From assembly GCA_046483125.1 (NCBI GenBank), contig JAWODU010000055.1:1-47132 (forward strand): a stretch of DNA of 47,132 bases, written 5' to 3'. Shown one piece after another: positions 41,023 to 47,132 of the stretch. The notes under the pieces are model-generated. The model made no database searches. It worked only from the letters and a program-made list of their open reading frames with translations, and was not told the origin of the DNA. The translations under genes and the position numbers were made by a program. Origin of the DNA: JAWODU01 sp046483125 (GTDB lineage: Bacteria; Verrucomicrobiota; Kiritimatiellia; UBA8416; JAWODU01). Numbering within the stretch: the stretch's first letter is position 1; every line of letters begins with the position of its first letter.

Positions 41023-42288
41023 ATGAACAGCGCGCAAATCGAAAAGGCTTACGGCATTGCCGAGGATATCTACGCCGGGTACGGCGTGGACGCGGCGAAA
41101 GCCGTGGAGCTCACCGAAAAACTGCCGGTGTCCATGCACTGCTGGCAGGGCGACGACGTGACGGGATTCGAAGGGGCCGGCGAGCTTTCAGACGGGGGCC
41201 TGGCCGTTACGGGCAATTACCCGGGCAAAGCGCGCAACGCCGGCGAGCTTCGCGCGGACCTTGAAACCGCCTGCCGGCTGATACCCGGGAAGCACCGCCT
41301 GAACCTTCACTCGATCTACGCGGAAACCGGCAAAGGCAAAACGGACAGGGACAGGCTTGGCCCCGAACATTTCCGGAACTGGATCGGCTGGGCGAAGGAA
41401 CGGGGAATCGGAATGGATTTCAATCCCACATGTTTCGCGCATCCGAAAGCGGATTCCGGTTTTACACTGGCTTCCCGGGACGAGGGCACGAGGCGTTTCT
41501 GGATCGACCACTGCAGGGCCTGCAGGAAGATAGGCGCGGCAATGGGCCGGGAGCTGGGAACGCCGTGCGTGACGAATATCTGGATTCCGGACGGGTACAA
41601 GGACACTCCGGCCGACAGGAAAACGCCGCGTGTACTGCTGGAGGAATCTCTCGACGAGATTTTTTCGGAGGAACTTGACCCGGAACACAACCTGGATTCC
41701 ATGGAAAGCAAGCTTTTCGGAATAGGATCGGAGAGTTACGTCGTCGGTTCTCACGAATTCTATCTTGGCTACGCAATCAGAAATAAAAAACTCCTGTGCC
41801 TGGACACGGGACATTTTCACCCGACCGAAACGATAACCGACAAGATATCTGCGGTGCTCTGCTTCCTGGACGAGCTACTTCTGCACATAAGCCGCGGGGT
41901 ACGGTGGGACAGCGACCACGTGGTGACATTTTCCGACGACCTGAGAAGCATCGCAGGTGAAATAGTGAGGGGCGGTTTCCCGGAACGGGTTCATATAGGA
42001 CTGGATTACTTCGACGCCAGCATAAACCGTATTGCCGCATGGGTTATCGGCATGCGCAACGTCGTGAAAGCACTGCTGGCGGCGTTCCTGGAGCCTGCGG
42101 CTAAACTGAAAGAGTACGAAGAAAAGGGCGATTTTACTTCACGGCTCGCCTTGCTGGAAGAATGCGGAACATTACCCTTTGAGTCGGTCTGGAATTACTA
42201 TTGCCTGAAGCACGACGTAACGGCGGGAATGGAGTGGATGGACGAGGTTAGGCGGTACGAAAAGGACGTGCTGAGCAGGCGCGGTTAA
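41023..42288 (+). CDS. rhaA: L-rhamnose isomerase
   Basis: The enzyme converts L-rhamnose to L-rhamnulose in the cytoplasm. The protein has 421 residues, matching the usual length of RhaA. Family features are VSMHCWQGDDVTGFE near 27-41, RLNLHSIYAE, GIGMDFNPTCFAHPKA, LCLDTGHFHPTE and DSDHVVTFSDDL, which hold the metal-binding Glu, Asp and His of the (beta/alpha)8 xylose-isomerase-like fold. ATG 41023 was chosen because GGGGGAGG precedes it and the family N-terminus begins there; the frame extends 19 codons further up. It is followed, after a 342-bp gap with two small elements, by the aldolase and kinase of the same pathway. Confidence 0.94.
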   Translation: MNSAQIEKAYGIAEDIYAGYGVDAAKAVELTEKLPVSMHCWQGDDVTGFEGAGELSDGGLAVTGNYPGKARNAGELRADLETACRLIPGKHRLNLHSIYAETGKGKTDRDRLGPEHFRNWIGWAKERGIGMDFNPTCFAHPKADSGFTLASRDEGTRRFWIDHCRACRKIGAAMGRELGTPCVTNIWIPDGYKDTPADRKTPRVLLEESLDEIFSEELDPEHNLDSMESKLFGIGSESYVVGSHEFYLGYAIRNKKLLCLDTGHFHPTETITDKISAVLCFLDELLLHISRGVRWDSDHVVTFSDDLRSIAGEIVRGGFPERVHIGLDYFDASINRIAAWVIGMRNVVKALLAAFLEPAAKLKEYEEKGDFTSRLALLEECGTLPFESVWNYYCLKHDVTAGMEWMDEVRRYEKDVLSRRG

Positions 42289-42297
42289 CGGATTATG

Positions 42298-42471
42298 GGT
42301 ATTGTCAAAAGTTCTATAAAAAGTATGAAAACGAGATTCGCGGGGATATGAGGTGTGGACAGAGCAACGTAGCGCCTAGCGCCTAAATCCCAGGGGAAAA
42401 CAACCAGTTCGCCACAAGTAGTTGATGAAACGTTGATTAGCCCACGACTGGGGCTGAATTCTTGACAGAAC
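42298..42471. mobile_element. 174-bp insertion-like element between rhaA and the aldolase gene
   Basis: It is flanked by the 9-bp direct repeat CGGATTATG (42289-42297 and 42472-42480). Its ends are imperfect inverted repeats (TTGTCAAAAGTTCT at the left; AGAATTCA-like CTTGACAGAA at the right). The first 20 bases differ at only two positions from 46934-46953. It has no coding capacity. Confidence 0.5.
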
Positions 42472-42500
42472 CGGATTATGCTATAGGAGGAGAGAATTTC

Positions 42501-42598
42501 TTTTTGACAGGATCAATCCGCCGCGGCGGATCAACAGGATAATTGACGCTGTGTCATAACCTCTTTGATCCTGTAGATCCTGGAAATCCTGTCAAAAA
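42501..42598. repeat. 98-bp repeat unit with 13-bp inverted ends
   Basis: TTTTTGACAGGAT (42501-42513) is the reverse complement of ATCCTGTCAAAAA (42586-42598). Inside are the palindrome TCCGCCGCGGCGGA (42517-42530) and two GATCCTGTAGATCCTG-type copies. It ends about 30 bp before the aldolase start and may affect its translation or mRNA stability. Confidence 0.6.
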
Positions 42599-42630
42599 AT
42601 CCCGGGGCTGGAGGGAACAAGAGTATCGAT

Positions 42631-43290
42631 ATGAGTGACGTGAGGCGGGAACTTGTCGAGTACGGCGTGAAGATCGCCGGGGCCGGGTTGGTGGCCGGCG
42701 CGGGCGGCAACATCAGCGCGCGGGACGGCGACCTTGTGTGGATGAAGCCCAGCGGCATAGCCGTGGACGATATGGCGCCGGAAGATCTGTGCGGAATGGT
42801 AACGGCCACGGGCGAACAGCGCGAGGGGAAGAACAGGCCTACCTCCGAGGTGAACATGCACCTGGCGGTTTACAGGGCGAGGCCGGACGTCGTGGCGCTG
42901 TTTCACATCCATTCGCCGTGGGCCTGCGGTGTTATAAGTTCAGGCCGCGAACTCAAACCCATGTTCGCGGAATTCGTATGCGACCTGGGCCGCGTGAAGA
43001 CGATACCCTACATTACGCCGACTACTTCTGAACTTGCCGAAGCCATGGCTGAAAAAGCGAAGCAGGCGGACACGATACTGATGGTGAATCACGGTGTCGC
43101 GGCCCTGGGCGTTACCATGAAACAGGCCTACTACAGGTGCCTGGTGGTGGAAGACGCGGCAAAGTCCCTCGTTGCGGCCTGCGCCGTTGGAAAGCCGCGG
43201 TTTCTGAACGAGAAGCAGGTGGAAGAACTTATGAAACTGGAAGCGCCGAAACACAGGGTGCGGATGATGGAAGGAGGCGAACAGAAATGA
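42631..43290 (+). CDS. Class II aldolase, probable L-rhamnulose-1-phosphate aldolase
   Basis: The protein has 219 residues of the AraD/FucA class II aldolase family. GAGGNISAR (23-31) and MKPSGI (38-43) form the phosphate site. Glu73 in TSEVNMH is the proposed catalytic acid, and His92, His94 (FHIHSPWA) and His154 (MVNHGV) bind zinc. Its place between rhamnose isomerase and rhamnulokinase suggests cleavage of rhamnulose-1-phosphate to DHAP and L-lactaldehyde. It is shorter than E. coli RhaD and closer in size to FucA, so fuculose-1-phosphate is also possible. Its stop overlaps the kinase start (ATGA at 43287-43290). Confidence 0.88.
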   Translation: MSDVRRELVEYGVKIAGAGLVAGAGGNISARDGDLVWMKPSGIAVDDMAPEDLCGMVTATGEQREGKNRPTSEVNMHLAVYRARPDVVALFHIHSPWACGVISSGRELKPMFAEFVCDLGRVKTIPYITPTTSELAEAMAEKAKQADTILMVNHGVAALGVTMKQAYYRCLVVEDAAKSLVAACAVGKPRFLNEKQVEELMKLEAPKHRVRMMEGGEQK

Positions 43291-44792
43291 GCGGAAAGAA
43301 ACTTTTCGCGGTGGACCTGGGGGCTTCGGGCGGAAAATGCTTTGCCGGTATTTTTGAAGGAGATTCCTTCAGCATGCGGGAAGTTCATCGCTTCGAGCAT
43401 GAAGGAGTAACGTTTTTTATTCCCGACGGCGAAGGCAGAGTTACGCAGAGGGACCACTGGGACGACGTGCTCCTGTATGACAATATTGTCAAAGGGCTTC
43501 AGACCTACAGGCGCGAGTTTTCCGACCACCTGGACACCATCGGAATAGACACATGGGGGGCGGACGGGCATTTCGTCAACCCCGACGGAGAAATGCTCGG
43601 CAAGATATACTGTTACCGCGATCACCGCCTCGACAACATGATCGACGAGGTGAAGTCCAGGATCGATCCCCGCAGAGTGTACGAAATCACCGGCATTCAT
43701 TTTCAGCCTTTCAACGTGAGCAATCAACTCCGGTGGTTCGTCCGGAATCGGCGCGATCTCATCAGGCCCGGCAGTTCGTTTCTGCCGATTCCCACGGTTT
43801 TTTATTACTACCTGGGCGGCGCGAAAAAAGTCGATTCCTCCTGGGCCAGCGTAACCCAGTTGATGGACGCCAGGAAAAAGGAATGGAGTGAAGAGATACT
43901 TCGGAAGCTGGAAATTCCGCCGGAGGTGATGCCGGAAATCGTCGAACCGGGCACGGTGATAGGAAAACTTCATAAACAGCTTGCCGAATCAACGGGCATC
44001 AATCAGGCGGATCTCATGGCGGTGGGCGCCCACGATACCGCCAGCGCGTTCGCGGCCGCTCCGATTCAAAACGCCTCGGAGGCGTTGATCATAAGTTCGG
44101 GCACGTGGTCCCTGGTCGGAAAGCTGGTGCCGGAACCGATAACTTCGGAGGAGGCCATGGACGCCAACGTGAGCAACGAAGGCGGCATAGGAAACACACG
44201 GTGTCTCCTGAACTGCATGGGGACGTGGCTTGTGCAGGAACTCAGGAGAAACTGGGCCAGGGAAGACGGCAGAGAAATGAGCTGGGAAGAGATAACCCGG
44301 CTGGCTTCCTCGGCCCCGCCGTTCGGTTCCCTGGTGGACCCCGATGACGCGTCCTTCTACAACCCGGACGATATGCAGAAGGCCATCGCGGACTTTTGCG
44401 GCAGAACGGCTCAGCCCGTTCCTTCGGACAGGGGCGCTTTCCTGCGGCTTGTTTACGAAAGCCTCGCGTTGAAGTACCGGGTCGTAAACGAACGGATATG
44501 CTCGGTTTCCGATTCGAAAACCACGGCGGTCAACATAGTGGGCGGGGGGAGCAAGAACGATCTCCTCAACCGGTTAACGGCCAGCGCCGTGGGTCTGCCG
44601 GTCGTGGCCGGACCCGAAGAAGCAACCGCAGCGGGCAACCTGATGGTCCAGGCAAGGGGGCTGGGCATTATCAACTCGATGGAAGAGGCACTGCCGATCA
44701 TAAAGCAGGCTTTCCCGATCAGGGAATACCGGCCCGAAGACAGCGACGCGTGGAAACAGGCGTACGACAGGTTCGTGAAAATCCTGTCGTGA
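43287..44792 (+). CDS. rhaB: Rhamnulokinase
   Basis: The kinase phosphorylates L-rhamnulose at C1 with ATP. The protein has 501 residues of the FGGY carbohydrate kinase family. Motifs include FAVDLGASGGKCFAG (7-21, phosphate 1), GIDTWGADGHFV, VGAHDTASAFAAAP, SSGTWSLVGK and VNIVGGGSKNDLLNRL (adenosine site). ATG 43287 overlaps the aldolase stop and aligns with the family start; the open frame extends 50 codons further up inside the aldolase gene as a shadow. It is convergent with exonuclease III: the stop codons abut as TGATCA at 44790-44795, with no room for a terminator. Confidence 0.93.
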   Translation: MSGKKLFAVDLGASGGKCFAGIFEGDSFSMREVHRFEHEGVTFFIPDGEGRVTQRDHWDDVLLYDNIVKGLQTYRREFSDHLDTIGIDTWGADGHFVNPDGEMLGKIYCYRDHRLDNMIDEVKSRIDPRRVYEITGIHFQPFNVSNQLRWFVRNRRDLIRPGSSFLPIPTVFYYYLGGAKKVDSSWASVTQLMDARKKEWSEEILRKLEIPPEVMPEIVEPGTVIGKLHKQLAESTGINQADLMAVGAHDTASAFAAAPIQNASEALIISSGTWSLVGKLVPEPITSEEAMDANVSNEGGIGNTRCLLNCMGTWLVQELRRNWAREDGREMSWEEITRLASSAPPFGSLVDPDDASFYNPDDMQKAIADFCGRTAQPVPSDRGAFLRLVYESLALKYRVVNERICSVSDSKTTAVNIVGGGSKNDLLNRLTASAVGLPVVAGPEEATAAGNLMVQARGLGIINSMEEALPIIKQAFPIREYRPEDSDAWKQAYDRFVKILS

Positions 44793-45566
44793 TCAGATGT
44801 CGAATTCGGCCGCCAGGACGGTGTGGTCCGAGGCGTGTTTCTGAAGACGCGGTTTGAGGTCTATGAATGAATCCTTCGACCTGCGCGCGAGCGAACGCGT
44901 TGCCAGCACGTGGTCCACGCGCCAGCCCATTCCCCGCTTAACCGCGTCCCTGGTGCGGTAATCGAAGTAAGTGTACTGCCCGGCCTCAGGGTGGTGTTTA
45001 CGGAACACGTCCACGAAACCCCATTCCATGACACGTTTGAACGCTTTCCGGACGCTCTTGTGGTAGCAGACGTGGTTTTCCTGCTTTTCCGGGTTGTGGA
45101 TATCAATCGGGTCCGGCGCGACGTTCAGGTCCCCCACCCATACCACGCGCGCCCTGGGGCTGAGGCGGCGTTGGAAGTACGCCCTGAGACGCTTGAACCA
45201 CTGGAGTTTGTACCTGTACATGGGGTGGTCGACGGCCCGTCCCTGCGGAACGTAGGTGTTGACCACGTGCACGGGCCCGGCCTTGGCGTACAGCAGTCTG
45301 GATTCGTCGGCGTCCTTGCCGTCGTCGAGCCCGAAGCTAACGCGCTCAGGCCTGTATTTGCTCAGGAGGGCGACGCCGCTGTAGGATTTCCCGCCTTTGA
45401 ACACGACGTAATATCCGGCCTGGCGAAAGGGAAGAGCGGGAAATTCATGGTCCTGGACCTTGGTTTCCTGAATGCACAGCAGATCGGGGGAGTTTTCCCC
45501 CAGCCAGTCAAGTACCGCTTCCATGCGTGAGCGGATGGAGTTAACGTTAAATGTGGCTATCTTCAA
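44793..45566 (-). CDS. xthA: Exodeoxyribonuclease III
   Basis: The protein has 257 residues of the AP endonuclease/exonuclease III family, acting in base excision repair on abasic sites and 3' ends. The metal and catalytic residues are in place: Asn7 in TFNVNS, Glu34 in CIQETK, Asp146 and Asn148 in GDLNVAPDPIDI, and His248 in ASDHTVL. The length is normal for XthA. It lies 27 bp downstream of dapF on the same strand, so it is probably co-transcribed with it. Confidence 0.95.
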   Translation of the reverse strand: MKIATFNVNSIRSRMEAVLDWLGENSPDLLCIQETKVQDHEFPALPFRQAGYYVVFKGGKSYSGVALLSKYRPERVSFGLDDGKDADESRLLYAKAGPVHVVNTYVPQGRAVDHPMYRYKLQWFKRLRAYFQRRLSPRARVVWVGDLNVAPDPIDIHNPEKQENHVCYHKSVRKAFKRVMEWGFVDVFRKHHPEAGQYTYFDYRTRDAVKRGMGWRVDHVLATRSLARRSKDSFIDLKPRLQKHASDHTVLAAEFDI

Positions 45567-45593
45567 GGCTCATGGTTGGACTGTAACACTCCC

Positions 45594-46406
45594 TTATTCC
45601 CCGTATTCCAGCGTTCCTTTGTAAACGTGCGCCGTTGGACCCAGAAGCGTTACGTCTTCTGCGCCGGCCTCCGTTAAGGCAAAATTGACAGTAAGAGTAT
45701 CTCCGCTCGCGACGGAAACCTGTACCGGCGCCTCCACGAGCGCCAGTTTCGCGGCAATCAAAGCCGAGGCCGCCACTCCGGTTCCGCAGGCGAGCGTCTC
45801 GGCCTCGACACCGCGTTCGTAAGTGCGAAGACGCAGGGAGTTCGGTCCGGCAACGGTTATAAAGTCGGCATTCGTTCCCTCCGGCGAAAAGTGCTCGTGC
45901 CGGCGAACGGCCCTGCCGGTTCCCTCCACGTCGAAGGCATCCAGGTCTTCAACTTCAACTATGGCGTGAGGCACGCCGGTGTTGACGAATGAAAAGGTGA
46001 CAGTGCGTCCGTCTACTTCGATTGACTCCTTCAGCCGGAAGTCGGCCGGCGGTGTCATGTAGAGAAGCACGTCGGTACCCTGCGCCCGGGCGCGGAGTGT
46101 GCCCGCCGCGGTTTCAATGGTCATTTCCGCCGGAGCGGCGCCGATTTCATGCGCGAGGCGGGCGGCACAGCGGGCGCCGTTTCCGCACATTTCCACCTCG
46201 CGGCCGTCGGGGTTGACAAAGCGCATTCTGAAATCGGCTTTGTTCGACGGCTGAATCAGTATAATACCGTCGCATCCGGCGCCGGTTTTACGGGCCGATA
46301 CAGCGGCCATCCATGCGGAATCATTCATCGGAAACGACAGGTCCCTGTCATCGACCAGGATAAAGTCGTTTCCGGCGCCGTGCATTTTCAGGAAGGGAAT
46401 ATTCAT
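45594..46406 (-). CDS. dapF: Diaminopimelate epimerase
   Basis: The enzyme interconverts LL- and meso-diaminopimelate for lysine and peptidoglycan synthesis. The protein has 270 residues. The two catalytic cysteines are Cys74 in EMCGNGARC and Cys207 in LACGTGVAAS, with KMHGAGNDF at the N-terminus and NTGVPHA in between. The start at 46406 is preferred because it matches the family N-terminus; the 18-codon longer frame would run through the terminator hairpin at 46412-46457. The terminator of the HU gene lies directly upstream, so dapF needs its own promoter or readthrough. Confidence 0.95.
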   Translation of the reverse strand: MNIPFLKMHGAGNDFILVDDRDLSFPMNDSAWMAAVSARKTGAGCDGIILIQPSNKADFRMRFVNPDGREVEMCGNGARCAARLAHEIGAAPAEMTIETAAGTLRARAQGTDVLLYMTPPADFRLKESIEVDGRTVTFSFVNTGVPHAIVEVEDLDAFDVEGTGRAVRRHEHFSPEGTNADFITVAGPNSLRLRTYERGVEAETLACGTGVAASALIAAKLALVEAPVQVSVASGDTLTVNFALTEAGAEDVTLLGPTAHVYKGTLEYGE

Positions 46407-46411
46407 GGGCA

Positions 46412-46457
46412 GAAAAAAGGCGGGGTTACCGGGTCTGCGCCTCGGTTTACCCCGCCT
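46412..46457 (-). terminator. Rho-independent terminator of the HU gene
   Basis: On the minus strand, AGGCGGGGTAAACCG pairs with CGGTAACCCCGCCT and is followed by six T. The hairpin starts 10 bases after the HU stop codon and its T-run ends a few bases before the dapF ATG. Confidence 0.88.
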
Positions 46458-46466
46458 CAAGCCAGT

Positions 46467-46739
46467 TTATGCCGACATTACGGACTCTTTGCAGGCCTTG
46501 GAAACACGGAACTTAACCACGGTCTTCGCCGGAATATGAATCTGTTCGCCGGTGGCCGGGTTGCGCCCCATGCGGGCCTTGCGGTTAACGAGGACGAGTT
46601 TGCCGATTCCCGGAATGGTGAAACCGTTCCCGGCTTCCTTGTACGCGAGATTCGCGAGTTCGTCCATCAGTTGGCTGACCTGCGCCTTGGACAAGCCGCT
46701 TCTTTCCGCCAAGGCCGCGATAGTCTGTGTCTTGGTCAT
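46467..46739 (-). CDS. HU/IHF family DNA-binding protein
   Basis: The protein has 90 residues. The dimeric histone-like fold is shown by the N-terminal helices (AERSGLSKAQVSQLMDEL), the strand FTIPGIGKLVLVNRKAR and the arm sequence GRNPATGEQIHIPAK with the intercalating Pro, then FRVSKACKESV. It bends and compacts DNA. GGGGGT lies upstream of the ATG. A strong terminator follows. Confidence 0.95.
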   Translation of the reverse strand: MTKTQTIAALAERSGLSKAQVSQLMDELANLAYKEAGNGFTIPGIGKLVLVNRKARMGRNPATGEQIHIPAKTVVKFRVSKACKESVMSA

Positions 46740-46933
46740 GCTTTACCCCCGTTTCTGGTGTTTAAGAACTTGCACCTGTCGGCACCTGCCTTCAGGTTTC
46801 GAGATGATTGTCTCTGTTTTGCCCCGAAACACAAGAGTTTTTTTCAGCTTTTTCAGGACTTTTTTCAGGGCGGGGGACTGGGCAGGCTTGACCCGTAATC
46901 CGGGTTCTGAGAGAGTCGGTGACCATGCAGGCC

Positions 46934-47132
46934 GGTACTGCCAAAAGTTCTATGGTAAGCGCCGATTAAAACCGGCAACGAACAACGAGTGAAAGTCTTG
47001 TACAATGAAAGGAGTAGCGACCCACATTGACCCCGAGTCATGCGCAGGCCGCCGCGAGGGGGCAGGCGAAGCGTTGACAGGGGCGCAAGTAGGCTAGGTA
47101 TTGAGCCACGAAATATTTGAAGCTTCGGGGTG
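46934..47132 (+). mobile_element. Leader of a probable group II intron-type retroelement, cut by the window end
   Basis: The boundary sequence GGTACTGCCAAAAGTTCTAT (46934-46953) closely matches the left end of the 42298 element. Further on, a frame from ATG 47005 reads GVATHIDPESC ... GEALTGAQVG before a TAG. I recall peptides of the form GVANHxGPESC...EALTGVRAGRVLS from regions just upstream of group II intron reverse transcriptase/maturase genes. Here the arginine codon of that pattern is a stop, and GTG 46989 needs a frame change, so the leader may be RNA rather than protein or may be decayed. The rest of the 46740-46933 gap holds no gene that I can support. Confidence 0.35.

Overview
The window (about 47 kb, GC-rich, no rRNA, no CRISPR array) reads as chromosomal DNA of a free-living Gram-negative bacterium. 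The nearest match is the PVC superphylum, probably Kiritimatiellota or a related Verrucomicrobiota lineage; this is inference. The reasons are an exosortase with a PEP-CTERM substrate, very large secreted beta-sandwich proteins with Asp-rich calcium-binding repeats, secreted proteins ending in short beta strands such as YYRIITE or YYYKIKVE, an alpha/alpha-toroid secreted protein, L-rhamnose catabolism, and intergenic regions crowded with short structured repeats.

Layout. 0.4-6.5 kb (+): a YwqK-like repeat protein, UDP-glucose 6-dehydrogenase, and a 1372-aa exosortase fused to a very long TPR region; the last two are translationally coupled. 6.5-28.3 kb: mostly minus-strand envelope and extracellular proteins. 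These are a membrane-anchored repeat protein, a secreted subtilase, a small PEP-CTERM protein, its sister protein with calcium-binding repeats instead of PEP-CTERM, a 645-aa secreted protein, and a 3599-aa modular adhesin-like protein. A GxxExxY gene and one plus-strand secreted protein interrupt the series. 28.4-32.2 kb: an accessory island with three consecutive nucleotidyltransferase modules (NTase plus winged helix, MNT plus HEPN, and a decayed NTase with a small partner), bracketed by two nested sets of direct repeats. 32.4-35.2 kb (+): an ABC exporter with a zinc ribbon plus a DUF1854 protein. 35.3-40.4 kb: two large secreted proteins of unknown function. 40.7 kb: tRNA-Leu(UAA). 41.0-44.8 kb (+): rhamnose catabolism (isomerase, class II aldolase, kinase). 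44.8-46.7 kb (-): exonuclease III, diaminopimelate epimerase and an HU-type protein. The last 200 bases look like the leader of a group II intron-type retroelement cut off by the window end.

How the genes may work together. UDP-glucuronate synthesis next to the exosortase fits the usual link between exosortase/PEP-CTERM systems and exopolysaccharide. The 12.75-kb PEP-CTERM protein is the only clear substrate in view. The surrounding subtilase and beta-sandwich proteins are likely its neighbours in the envelope or extracellular matrix. The rhamnose genes would feed DHAP and lactaldehyde from polysaccharide breakdown.

The most unusual content is not a single gene but the small mobile and structured DNA. 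It includes a three-copy repeat whose stems change sequence but keep pairing, a GxxExxY gene framed by terminal inverted repeats with a gene-less miniature copy 2.4 kb away, a 281-bp element that split two overlapping convergent genes and left a 17-bp duplication, and a two-gene NTase/winged-helix cassette between 82-bp repeats that can fold as two hairpins and a pseudoknot.
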